Source: Streptomyces vietnamensis (GTDB taxonomy: Bacteria > Actinomycetota > Actinomycetes > Streptomycetales > Streptomycetaceae). From it: a stretch of 64,000 bases of DNA. The stretch is taken from contig NZ_CP010407.1 in NCBI RefSeq assembly GCF_000830005.1, positions 4,716,001-4,780,000 on the forward strand. The letters are read 5' to 3'. Both the position numbers and the translations under genes were made by a program. Of this stretch, positions 57,363-64,000 are shown one piece after another; the first letter of the stretch is position 1, and each line of letters begins with the position of its first letter. The notes under the pieces are model-generated. The model was given only the letters and a program-made list of their open reading frames with translations. It made no database searches and was not told the origin of the DNA.

Positions 57363-58526
57363 GTGGGGATCGAGAGCGACCGTCTGGTCTACGACTATCT
57401 GAGCCGGGTCGGCGATCTGGCCCAGCAGCGACAACTGCCGGCGAGCGACCGGATGAAGCTGGTGTCCGGCCTCCGCAACGAGATCGACCGCAGGCGCGCC
57501 ACCCACGGCGAGGAGAGCCCGGCGGCGGTACGAGGCATCCTCGGCGCCCTGGGCACCCCGGACGAGGTCGTCGACCGGGCGGGCCCCACGGCCGGGGGGC
57601 CGATGCCGAAGCCGCGTACGGGGGAGGGCGGGGGGACGGGCCGGCTGCGGGGGCGCCGCGCGTCGGCCTCCGGCGCGGCTGCCTCCGGGGCGTCGGGTTC
57701 CGGCGCGCCGGGTGGTGGCGCGTCGGGCCCTGGCGCTGTGGGCCCCGGGGCGTCGGCCCCTGGTGCTGCGCGCCCCGGCGCTGCGGGCCCCCGCACTGCG
57801 CGCCCCGGGGCGTCGGGCGCCGGTGCGTCGGGCCCCGTGATTCCCGCTCAGGACGACCGAGGCCCGGACGGCGCGGGCTCCGCTGTTCCTGCCGCTCCTG
57901 CCGCTCCCGGCGCCGGACGCGCCTCGGACTGGTGGCATACGGACACCGAGGACACCACGGACACCGACGACGACTTCCTCGGCTTCGGCTTCGTCGGCGG
58001 CATCGAGCGCCCCGACCTCTTCACGCCCCCGGAGGAGGACGAGCCGGCCGAGGACGAGGCGGCCGGGGCCCCCGTACCGGGGAAGCGCCGCCGACTGGCC
58101 CGTGTCCTCCGACGCCGCAAGGCGGAGGCGCCGGCCGTGGAGGAGGCGCCCGGGGAAGAGACCGAGGGGGCCGCCCCGGCCCGCGCCCGCCTCGCGAACC
58201 CCTTCGTGCTGCTCGCCGCGCTGCTCCTGCTCGGCGGCGCGGTCTTCGGCTCGCTGGTGGCCCTCGCGGCGGGCTGGCTCCTCGCGTACGCCTCCCGCCG
58301 GCTGACCCCGGCCGAGGTCAAGGGCGCCGTCCTGGTGATCCCCGGCCTCAGCGCCGCGACCGGGATCCTCTGGCTGTGGGGCCGCGTCCAGGGCCGCTGG
58401 GGCGAGGCGGTGGCGCCGGGCGGCGAGGCGATGGGCGCGGCGATCTCCGAGACGTGGCCGTGGGTCCTGCGGGGTGCGGCGATCGCCTCGGCCCTGTTCC
58501 TGCTCTGGCGCTCCCGCAAACACTGA
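57363..58526 (+). CDS. HAAS-domain membrane protein with low-complexity linker
   Basis: The 387 residues start at GTG 57363. Residues 1-75 (RLVYDYLSRVGDLAQQRQLP, SDRMKLVSGLRNEIDRRRAT, ILGALGTPDEVVDRA) form a HAAS/DUF1700-type helical domain. The linker 95-165 consists of degenerate ASGPGA-type repeats. An acidic region (DTDDDFLGFGF, PPEEDEPAEDEAA) precedes four C-terminal membrane helices. HAAS domains occur in membrane signalling proteins next to PadR regulators; none is here. It is divergent from the helicase-associated gene. Confidence 0.8.
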   Translation: MGIESDRLVYDYLSRVGDLAQQRQLPASDRMKLVSGLRNEIDRRRATHGEESPAAVRGILGALGTPDEVVDRAGPTAGGPMPKPRTGEGGGTGRLRGRRASASGAAASGASGSGAPGGGASGPGAVGPGASAPGAARPGAAGPRTARPGASGAGASGPVIPAQDDRGPDGAGSAVPAAPAAPGAGRASDWWHTDTEDTTDTDDDFLGFGFVGGIERPDLFTPPEEDEPAEDEAAGAPVPGKRRRLARVLRRRKAEAPAVEEAPGEETEGAAPARARLANPFVLLAALLLLGGAVFGSLVALAAGWLLAYASRRLTPAEVKGAVLVIPGLSAATGILWLWGRVQGRWGEAVAPGGEAMGAAISETWPWVLRGAAIASALFLLWRSRKH

Positions 58527-58664
58527 GCCGCGCCACCGCCGTTGTGGGCGTCGCTCCGCCGGGGCGGCACCCACCCGCCCGGACGGCGCCCCCGCCCGCC
58601 CCGTTGTGGGCGGCGCCCGCCCGGGGCGGTGCCCCCGCCGCCCCCGTTGTGGGCCTGCGCCCCG

Positions 58665-58874
58665 CCGTTGTGGGCAATCGTTCCGCTGGGGCGGAACGGG
58701 TGGGCACAACGGACCCGCGCCCTGCCGGCGCCCGAGGCTCCCGCGCCTGAACCCGCACCACGTCGTGCGGCGCCGCTGGTGGTGCGGGTCCAGGCTCGGA
58801 ACGCGGAGGCGCCGCTGAAGGGCGCCGTCCCGTGTGCCCACCCGTCCCGCCCTGCGGGACGATTGCCCACACGG
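58665..58874 (+). repeat. Dispersed 210-bp element with terminal palindromes, copy 2
   Basis: The left palindrome is 58665-58712 (CCGTTGTG / CACAACGG; GTTCCGC / GCGGAAC). The right palindrome is 58830-58874 (CCGTGTG / CACACGG; GTCCCGC / GCGGGAC). The whole is an inverted copy of 29950-30158. Additional GTTGTGGGC fragments at 58550-58660 and CGGGCGCGGG fragments at 58880-58980 fill the gene-free stretch 58527-58999, in which I find no coding sequence. Confidence 0.88.
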
Positions 58875-58999
58875 CGGCGGGGCGCCGCCCAGCACGGGCG
58901 CGGGTCACACGGGCGCGGGGCGCGGGCACACCCGGGCGCGGGCCACAACGGGCGGGGCGTGGGCCCGCAGCGGCCAGGCACCGCCCCGCCGGGTGCGGG

Positions 59000-59806
59000 T
59001 CAGTTCGTGGTCGGGGTCTCCGCATGCCACGGCGCCCCCGGCACCACCAGCGGCGACCCCGTCACCGGGTCCGGGACCACCACCGACGACAGCCCGAAGA
59101 CGTCCCGTACGAGCTCCGCCGTCACGATGTCCGCCGGCGCGCCCTCCGCGATCACCCGCCCCGCCTTCATGGCGACGAGGTGGTCGGCGTACCGCGCGGC
59201 CTGGTTCAGGTCGTGGAGGACGAGGACGACGGTCCGGCCGCGGAGCCGGTTGAGGCGGCGGACCAGGTCGAGGACCTCCACCTGGTGGGAGATGTCCAGG
59301 TAGGTGGTGGGCTCGTCGAGGAGCAGCAGGTCCGTCTCCTGCGCGAGGGCCATCGCGATCCACACCCGCTGCCGCTGCCCGCCCGACAGCGCGTCGACGG
59401 GCCGGTCGGCGAGGGCGGTCACGTCCGTACGGGACATGGCGTCGGCGACGGCCCGCTCGTCCTCCTCCGACCACTGCTTCCACCAGGCCTGGTGCGGCTG
59501 CCGGCCCCGGGACACCAGGTCGGCGACGGTGATGGCCTCGGGCGCGACGGGCGTCTGTGGCAGCAGCCCGATCGAGCGGGCGATCCGCTTGGTCGGCAGT
59601 TTCGCGAGCGACTCCCCGTCGAGGAGGACCGCGCCGCCCGCCGGCTTCAGCAACCGCCCCAGCGCCCGCAGCGTCGTGGACTTCCCGCACGCGTTCGGGC
59701 CGACGATCACCGTCACCTTGCCGTCGGGGATCGCGAGGTCGAGCTCCTCGACGACGGTGCGGTCCTCGTAGGCGAGCGTCAGCTCACGGGCCTGCAGTCT
59801 GGTCAC
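59000..59806 (-). CDS. Iron-siderophore ABC transporter ATP-binding protein (FecE/FepC-like)
   Basis: The 268 residues have Walker A GPNACGKSTT (with Cys in place of Gly/Ala, frequent in this subfamily), Q-loop LLPQTPVAPEAIT, signature LSGGQRQRVWIAM, Walker B LLLLDEPTTYLD and the H-loop LVLHDLNQAARY. This is typical of FecE/FepC ATPases. The GTG overlaps the stop of the upstream permease (GTGA). It energises uptake of ferric siderophore together with the two FecCD permeases. No substrate-binding lipoprotein gene lies in the window. Confidence 0.94.
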   Translation of the reverse strand: MTRLQARELTLAYEDRTVVEELDLAIPDGKVTVIVGPNACGKSTTLRALGRLLKPAGGAVLLDGESLAKLPTKRIARSIGLLPQTPVAPEAITVADLVSRGRQPHQAWWKQWSEEDERAVADAMSRTDVTALADRPVDALSGGQRQRVWIAMALAQETDLLLLDEPTTYLDISHQVEVLDLVRRLNRLRGRTVVLVLHDLNQAARYADHLVAMKAGRVIAEGAPADIVTAELVRDVFGLSSVVVPDPVTGSPLVVPGAPWHAETPTTN

Positions 59807-60858
59807 GAAGCACCTCCAGCGGCTCGGCTCCGGACGATGAGCCAGATCAGGTACGGGGCGCCGACCGCCGCCGTGAGGACACCCACCGGCAGTTCGACGG
59901 GGGAGAAGAGACGCCGGCCGAGCAGGTCGGCGACGACCACGATCACCGCGCCGGTGAGCGCGGAACAGAGCAGCGGGATCTGCGCCGTGCGGGTCATGCG
60001 GCGGGCGATCTGCGGCGCGAGCAGCGCCACGAAGTCCACCGGCCCGGCGACGCCGGTCGCCACCGACGCGAGGACGACGCCGACCGCGACGAGTCCGAGC
60101 CGGACCCCGCCCAGCCGCGCGCCGAGCGCGGTCGCCGTGTCGTCGTCGAGGGAGACGGTCCGCTGGGCGCGGGCCGCCCACAGCACGGCGGGCAGCAGCA
60201 GGAGCAGCGTCCAGCGGATCGGCGCGGACTCGTCCCAGCCGCGCCCGTTGAGGGAGCCGGTCATCCAGATCTGGGCCTGTTGGGCGACGAGGTAGTCGCC
60301 CTTCGTCATGAACAGCGTGATGAGGGACCGCAGCGCGATCGCGATGCCGATGCCGATGAGCACGAACCGGGTCGCGTGCAGCCCGCCGCGCCAGGCGAAG
60401 GCGTACACGAGGGCGGCGGCGAGGATGCCGCCGGCGATGGAGACGTACGGCAGGACGGTGTACGAGGTGAGGCCGAAGGTCATCGCGGCGACGGTGACGG
60501 CCCCGGCGCCCTGGCTGATGCCGATGATGTCGGGGGAGGCGAGCGGGTTGCGGGCCACGGTCTGGATGAGGCCGCCCGCGATGCCGAAGGCGGCGCCGAC
60601 GGCGAGGGCGACGACGAGCCGCGGCTCGCGCAGCTCCGTGACGACGAACGCGGACGGCGAGGGCTCGCCGAGGAGGATCCGTACGACTTCGTCCGGGGCG
60701 ACGGACTTCTCGCCGACGCAGAGGTACGCGAGGCAGGCCGCGCCCAGGAGCAGCAGGAGGGCCGCGGCGACGAGGGCCGAGCGCCGGTGGACGAGGAAGG
60801 ACCCGCGTCCGGCGCGCACGAGCCCGTACCCGGCGGGCCGGAGATGCACGACGCTCAC
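59803..60858 (-). CDS. FecCD-type siderophore permease 2
   Basis: This 351-residue permease has about ten helices. Family phrases are REPRLVVALAVGAAFGIAGG, NPLASPDIIGISQGAGAVTV, IWMTGSLNGRGWDE, VAGPVDFVALLAPQIARRM and ELPVGVLTAAVGAPYLIWLI. GTG start at 60858 overlaps the stop of the last of three repeat-borne micro-ORFs. It forms the heterodimeric channel with permease 1. The stop is coupled to the ATPase gene. Confidence 0.94.
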   Translation of the reverse strand: MSVVHLRPAGYGLVRAGRGSFLVHRRSALVAAALLLLLGAACLAYLCVGEKSVAPDEVVRILLGEPSPSAFVVTELREPRLVVALAVGAAFGIAGGLIQTVARNPLASPDIIGISQGAGAVTVAAMTFGLTSYTVLPYVSIAGGILAAALVYAFAWRGGLHATRFVLIGIGIAIALRSLITLFMTKGDYLVAQQAQIWMTGSLNGRGWDESAPIRWTLLLLLPAVLWAARAQRTVSLDDDTATALGARLGGVRLGLVAVGVVLASVATGVAGPVDFVALLAPQIARRMTRTAQIPLLCSALTGAVIVVVADLLGRRLFSPVELPVGVLTAAVGAPYLIWLIVRSRAAGGAS

Positions 60859-60923
60859 GCGGGCACCGCCTTGCGCCGTACGGGCATGGCCGGGGTCGGT
60901 ACTCCGGTCAGGGGCGTACTCAC
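60855..60923 (-). CDS. GTGA-linked micro-ORF 3 of the siderophore operon (22 codons)
   Basis: GTG at 60923-60921 overlaps the previous micro-ORF stop. The peptide starts MSTPLTGVPTPAMPV and ends RRKAVPA. Its TGA (60857-60855) overlaps the GTG of permease 2. The end RRKAVPA is identical to the C-terminus of permease 1. Confidence 0.5.
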   Translation of the reverse strand: MSTPLTGVPTPAMPVRRKAVPA

Positions 60924-60988
60924 GCGGGCACCGCCTTCGGTCGTACGGGCATGGCCGGGATCGGCCCTCCGATCAGGGGCGTACTCAC
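60920..60988 (-). CDS. GTGA-linked micro-ORF 2 of the siderophore operon (22 codons)
   Basis: GTG at 60988-60986; the peptide starts MSTPLIGGPIPAMPV and ends RPKAVPA; TGA at 60922-60920 overlaps the next GTG. It differs from micro-ORF 1 by one residue. Confidence 0.5.
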   Translation of the reverse strand: MSTPLIGGPIPAMPVRPKAVPA

Positions 60989-61053
60989 GCGGGCACCGCC
61001 TTCGGTCGTACGGGCACGGCCGGGATCGGCCCTCCGATCAGGGGCGTACTCAC
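60985..61053 (-). CDS. GTGA-linked micro-ORF 1 of the siderophore operon (22 codons)
   Basis: GTG at 61053-61051 overlaps the permease 1 stop (61052-61050). The peptide starts MSTPLIGGPIPAVPV and ends RPKAVPA. The wording mirrors the last residues of permease 1 (ALIGVPFLVTLVRRKAVPA), so the unit is a duplicated gene end. Translation would occur by re-initiation. Confidence 0.5.
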   Translation of the reverse strand: MSTPLIGGPIPAVPVRPKAVPA

Positions 61054-62054
61054 GCCGGCACCGCCTTCCGTCGTACGAGCGTGACCAGGAACGGCACGCC
61101 GATCAGCGCCGTCATCACGCCCGCCGGCACCTCTCCCGGCGGGAACACGATCCGCCCGGCGACATCGGCCACGAGCAGCATCACGGGCCCGACGATCGCG
61201 GCCATCGGCAGTACCCACCGGTGGTCGGAGCCGACGACCGCACGCGCGATGTGGGGGACGGCGAGGCCGACGAAGGCGACGGGACCGGCGGCGGCGACGG
61301 CCGCGCCGGTGAGGACGGTCGCGCCGAGCCCGCCCACGATCCGTACGGTCGCGACGCGCTGCCCGAGCCCCTTGGCGACGTCCTCGCCGAGCGCGAGCGC
61401 GTCGAGGCCGCGGGCCACGGAGAGGACGAGGACGGTGCCGAGCAGCAGGAAGGGCCAGATCTGGCCGACGATCTCGGTGTCGCGCCCGTCGAGGGAGCCG
61501 ATCTGCCAGAACCGGAACTCGTCGAGCGCCGAGGCCCGGGTGGTGAGGACGCCGGTGGTGATCGAGAGCAGCAGGGCGTTGATCGCGGCTCCGCCGAGCG
61601 CCAGTTTCACGGGCGTGGCGCCACCGCGCCCGCCGGCGGCGATCGCGTAGACGGCGACGGAGGCGAGGGCGGCGCCGGCGAAGGCGAACCACACGTACCC
61701 GCTGAGCTCGTGCACGCCGAGGAAGGCGATGGCGAGGACGACGGCGACCGACGAGCCCTGGCTGATGCCGAGGATGCCGGGGTCGGCGATCGGGTTGCGG
61801 GTGATGCCCTGGAGGGCGGTGCCGGCGAGCGCGAGGGCGGCGCCGACCATCAGCCCGATGAGGGTCCGGGGGACGCGGAGTTGCCGGACGACCTCGGCGT
61901 CGTCGCCGGTCGCGCCGTGCAGCAGGGCGTCGAGGACGGTGGAGGGCGCGATGGGGCGGGCGCCGACGGCGAGGCTGAGGAGGACGGCGAGGAGCAGGGC
62001 GACGAGGGCCGCCGAGGTCGCGAGGACCCGTCTGGTACGGAAAGCGGCTGGCAT
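61050..62054 (-). CDS. FecCD-type siderophore permease 1
   Basis: This 334-residue permease has about ten helices. Family phrases are RVPRTLIGLMVGAALALAGT, NPIADPGILGISQGSSVAVV, FWQIGSLDGRDTEIV, AAAGPVAFVGLAVPHIAR and GEVPAGVMTALIGVPFLVTL. ATG at 62054 (MPAAFRTRR). It is first in the operon permease 1, micro-ORFs, permease 2, ATPase. A DmdR1-type iron box lies 26 bases upstream of the start, so expression should rise under iron limitation. Confidence 0.94.
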   Translation of the reverse strand: MPAAFRTRRVLATSAALVALLLAVLLSLAVGARPIAPSTVLDALLHGATGDDAEVVRQLRVPRTLIGLMVGAALALAGTALQGITRNPIADPGILGISQGSSVAVVLAIAFLGVHELSGYVWFAFAGAALASVAVYAIAAGGRGGATPVKLALGGAAINALLLSITTGVLTTRASALDEFRFWQIGSLDGRDTEIVGQIWPFLLLGTVLVLSVARGLDALALGEDVAKGLGQRVATVRIVGGLGATVLTGAAVAAAGPVAFVGLAVPHIARAVVGSDHRWVLPMAAIVGPVMLLVADVAGRIVFPPGEVPAGVMTALIGVPFLVTLVRRKAVPA

Positions 62055-62079
62055 CGGGACCCATCGGGGGGAGTTCAGG

Positions 62080-62098
62080 TTTGGTTAGGCTCGCCTTA
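62080..62098. promoter_or_regulatory. Iron box (DmdR1/IdeR type) of the siderophore importer
   Basis: TTTGGTTAGGCTCGCCTTA matches the Streptomyces iron box consensus TTAGGTTAGGCTCACCTAA at 16 of 19 positions. It sits between the divergent permease (62054) and HAD (62156) genes. The adjacent AGCTTAAG adds AT-rich promoter character. Confidence 0.85.
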
Positions 62099-62155
62099 GC
62101 TTAAGCGGCGCCCCGGTGCGAACGTATGTGCCCCCAGGCCCCGGACAATGGCCCC

Positions 62156-62860
62156 ATGACGACCACGCCGCCCACGCCCACGCCCACGCCCACGCCCACG
62201 ACCCCGCCCACGCTCGCGACGCCGGCCACGCCCGCGATCCCGCCCAGGCCCGCGACCCCGCCCACCGTCGGTTTCGACCTCGACCTGACGCTCCTCGACA
62301 CCCGCCCGGGCATCAAGGCGGCCTTCGTCGCCTTCTCCGCCGAGACGGGCGTCCCGATCGACGCCGACCTCGTCGTCAGCCGCCTCGGGCCGCCGCTCGA
62401 GCAGGAGATGGCGCACTGGTTCCCGGCGGAGCACGTCACGGAGATGACTGCCCGCTACCGGGCCCTCTACCCCTCGTACGCGATCGAGCCCACCGTCCCG
62501 ATGCCCGGCGCCCGGGACGCGATCGAGGCCGTGCGCGAGGCGGGCGGCCGCACGATCGTCGTCACCGCGAAGAACGGCCCGCACGCCGAGCTGCACCTCG
62601 CCCACCTCGGCATCGAGCCCGACGCGGTCGCCGGCGGTCTGTGGGCCGAGGGCAAGGCGGAGGCCCTGCGCGCGCACGGCGCCGGGGTGTACGTCGGGGA
62701 CCACGTCGGCGACGTCCGGGGCGCCGCCACCGCGGGCGCGTACTCGGTGGCCGTCGCGACCGGTCCCTGCCCCGCCGAGGAGCTCCGGGCGGCCGGCGCG
62801 GACGTGGTCCTGCCGGACCTGACGGACTTCCGCGCCTGGTGGGAGGGGTATCTGGCCTGA
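62156..62860 (+). CDS. HAD-family hydrolase (phosphoglycolate-phosphatase-like) with TP-rich N-terminus
   Basis: The 234 residues have HAD motif I VGFDLDLTLLDTR (about residues 39-51), motif II IVVTAKNG, a motif III Lys (EGKAEAL) and motif IV VGDHVGDVRGAATAG. An unusual 35-residue Thr/Pro run (MTTTPPTPTPTPTPTTPP) comes first, encoded by a CCCACG hexamer repeat (about 62169-62205). That tail is likely to vary in length without frame loss. It is divergent from the importer across the iron box. The substrate is a small phosphate ester of unknown identity. Confidence 0.88.
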   Translation: MTTTPPTPTPTPTPTTPPTLATPATPAIPPRPATPPTVGFDLDLTLLDTRPGIKAAFVAFSAETGVPIDADLVVSRLGPPLEQEMAHWFPAEHVTEMTARYRALYPSYAIEPTVPMPGARDAIEAVREAGGRTIVVTAKNGPHAELHLAHLGIEPDAVAGGLWAEGKAEALRAHGAGVYVGDHVGDVRGAATAGAYSVAVATGPCPAEELRAAGADVVLPDLTDFRAWWEGYLA

Positions 62861-62863
62861 GCC

Positions 62864-63127
62864 TCAGGCGGCCCGGCCGGAACGGGCCTGCCGCCGCTGG
62901 GCCGCGACCGACCGCAGCAGCCCGGCGGCGGCGACGAGGAACCCGACCCCCATCAGCATCGACACGAGGTACGCGACGGTGGGGAACGGATCCGTCCCGA
63001 GGAACAGCGGAGCCACCGTGACCAGCGTCGCGACCGCACCGATCGCGAACACGATCACACCGGCCTTGACGAGTCCGTCACCCGGGGCACTGTCGTCCAC
63101 CGGCACGGCGGGGGTTTCGTTACGCAT
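62864..63127 (-). CDS. Small two-helix membrane protein, 87 residues
   Basis: MRNETPAVPVDDSAPGDGLV is followed by two hydrophobic helices (VIVFAIGAVATLVTVAPLFL, VAYLVSMLMGVGFLVAAAGL) and a basic tail (RSVAAQRRQARSGRAA). This is a common Streptomyces pattern without assigned function. The start at 63127 is preferred to the open extension to 63160. It is convergent with the HAD gene. Confidence 0.75.
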   Translation of the reverse strand: MRNETPAVPVDDSAPGDGLVKAGVIVFAIGAVATLVTVAPLFLGTDPFPTVAYLVSMLMGVGFLVAAAGLLRSVAAQRRQARSGRAA

Positions 63128-63270
63128 CCCGCCAGGGTAGTTCCCAGGCCGGAGGAACACGTCGGAGACGTCTTGTCACCGGCCTTCTGACCATTAGCCT
63201 GGTGCCGGCGGGTCGGTCGACGACCCGCTGTTTGCCATCCCCATCGACGAGGACGAGGACGAGGACAGAC

Positions 63271-63654
63271 GTGCCTACCGGCAAGGTCAAATGGTTCAAC
63301 AGCGAGAAGGGCTTCGGCTTTCTCTCCCGCGACGACGGCGGCGACGTCTTCGTCCACTCGTCGGTGCTCCCTGCCGGAGTCGACGCACTGAAGCCGGGGC
63401 AGCGGGTCGAGTTCGGGGTCGTCGCCGGTCAGCGTGGCGACCAGGCGCTGTCCGTCACGATCCTCGAGCCGACCCCGTCCGTCGCCGCGGCGCAGCGCCG
63501 TAAGCCCGACGAACTGGCGTCCATCGTGCAGGACCTGACGACGCTCCTGGAGAACATCACGCCGATGCTGGAGCGCGGCCGCTACCCGGAGAAGGCGGCG
63601 GGCAAGAAGATCGCCGGCCTGCTGCGGGCGGTCGCCGACCAGCTGGACGTGTAG
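63271..63654 (+). CDS. Cold-shock domain protein with C-terminal extension
   Basis: The 127 residues have the nucleic-acid-binding cold-shock fold in residues 1-65 (GKVKWFNSEKGFGFLSRDDG with RNP1 KGFGFL, then DVFVHSSV with RNP2). A conserved helical tail of about 60 residues follows (DELASIVQDLTTLLENITPM, KKIAGLLRAVADQLDV). This long form is found beside menaquinone genes in Streptomyces as I recall. GTG start at 63271. It probably acts as an RNA chaperone; the tail may mediate dimerisation. Confidence 0.94.
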   Translation: MPTGKVKWFNSEKGFGFLSRDDGGDVFVHSSVLPAGVDALKPGQRVEFGVVAGQRGDQALSVTILEPTPSVAAAQRRKPDELASIVQDLTTLLENITPMLERGRYPEKAAGKKIAGLLRAVADQLDV

Positions 63655-63659
63655 CCCTT

Positions 63660-63797
63660 CACGGGAACCGCGGCGCGTCCGGGGCTGAGGTTCCACGGGA
63701 ACCGCGGCGGGTCCGGGGCTGAGGTTCTACGGAATCGCCGCGCGTCCGGGGCTGAGGTCCTACGGTTCTACGGGAACCGCAGCGCGTCCGGGCCGAG
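63660..63797. repeat. 34-bp tandem repeat grown from the mqnD 3' end
   Basis: Units start at 63660, 63694, 63728 (shortened) and 63769, each with ACGGGAACCGC and CGTCCGGGGCTGAGG. The last unit is the end of the mqnD-like gene itself (stop at 63768-63770), so the array consists of copies of that gene end. The gap 63655-63767 holds nothing else. Confidence 0.9.
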
Positions 63798-64000
63798 GGG
63801 CGGTACGAGTCCCTCGGCCGCGGCGCGCGTGAGCAGCCCGCGGACCGCCGCGTAGCCGTGCTCGCCGAGGTCGGCCGTGAACTCGTTCACGTAGAGGCCG
63901 ATGTGCTGGTCGGCCACCTTCGGGTCCATCTCCTGGGCGTGCTCCAGGACGTACGGCCGGGAGGCCCCCGGATCGTCCCAGGCCATCCGCACCGACGCGC
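63768..64000 (-). CDS. mqnD: C-terminal part of 1,4-dihydroxy-6-naphthoate synthase (futalosine pathway), gene continues beyond window
   Basis: About 77 C-terminal residues are visible, with HAQEMDPKVADQHIGLYVNE and FTADLGEHGYAAVRGLLTRA. This is the ending I associate with MqnD, which converts a cyclic futalosine derivative to 1,4-dihydroxy-6-naphthoate in menaquinone synthesis. The frame is open to the window edge, so the real start lies outside. The name rests on the C-terminal fragment alone; a related MqnA-like solute-binding-fold protein is the alternative. Confidence 0.7.
   Translation of the reverse strand, partial: ASVRMAWDDPGASRPYVLEHAQEMDPKVADQHIGLYVNEFTADLGEHGYAAVRGLLTRAAAEGLVPPLGPDALRFP

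Larger units (their letters stand above)
60854..61080. repeat. 65-bp tandem repeat at the permease 1/permease 2 junction
   Basis: CTCACGC landmarks recur at 60854, 60919, 60984 and 61049, exactly 65 bp apart. The last copy is the 3' end of permease 1. The first two full units to the right are nearly identical; the unit next to permease 2 has several changes. 65 is 3n+2, which regenerates a GTGA overlap in each copy. Confidence 0.95.

Noticed and set aside
54324..58526. 1400-codon plus-strand frame
   Set aside because: Only its last part (from GTG 57363) has a protein-like composition and known domain; the rest is antisense to the helicase-associated gene.

Overview
This window is chromosomal DNA of a Streptomyces or a very close actinobacterial relative. 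GC content looks above 70 percent by eye. Codon third positions are almost all G or C, GTG starts are common, and many genes are linked by ATGA or GTGA stop/start overlaps. Lineage-typical genes include an XPB-type helicase beside a helicase-associated protein, a HelD-like RNA polymerase motor, XRE/DUF5753 regulators, DUF6879 and TerD proteins, a LuxR pair, a cold-shock protein with a C-terminal extension, and the end of a probable mqnD. I saw no rRNA, tRNA, CRISPR array, prophage or transposase.

Layout. 0-10.3 kb: end of a thioesterase-like protein; a MarR-type regulator with its operator facing a DUF4097 gene and a DrrAB-type exporter; a TetR/MFS pair; a hydrolase; a regulatory island of XRE/DUF5753, DUF6879-fusion and small proteins. 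10.3-18.2 kb: DUF4267 and DUF1772 membrane proteins with a divergent TetR gene; a flavin oxidoreductase with an ECF41-type sigma factor; LysE and amino-acid transporters. 17.5-21.9 kb: a TetR regulon (MFS, pirin, FMN reductase, metallo-hydrolase) with shared operators. 21.9-27 kb: DoxX, TerD, a chitinase behind a DasR-like site, and a WXG100-like protein.

27.0-40.3 kb is the most unusual part. It holds a PIG-L deacetylase, asparagine synthetase, PrpF-like isomerase, an SDR without its catalytic Tyr, a MetRS-like ligase without KMSKS, an MshA-like glycosyltransferase whose start lies in a long hairpin, a small exported peptide, two paralogous LuxR regulators, Fur, a methyltransferase and a GNAT. 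The families resemble those of mycothiol synthesis, with MetRS in place of the CysRS-derived MshC. I infer a pathway making an aminoacylated amino-sugar compound.

40.4-47 kb: a BlaI/M56 pair, then a CsoR copper regulon (csoR, copA, copZ, a His-rich exported protein, a possible Cys-containing micro-protein) and cutC. 47-64 kb: DUF2867/TetR, a kinase, VOC, HelD, XPB, the helicase-associated protein, a HAAS-domain membrane protein, an iron-box-controlled siderophore ABC importer, HAD, Csp and mqnD.

Two cross-cutting observations stand out. First, at three places a GTGA stop/start junction has been multiplied by tandem duplication into chains of overlapping micro-ORFs (22, 13 and 15 residues). 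Second, a 210-bp element with terminal palindromes occurs twice in opposite orientation. A related palindrome is built into the 5' end of an MFS gene. The palindrome stems change in a base-pair-preserving way.
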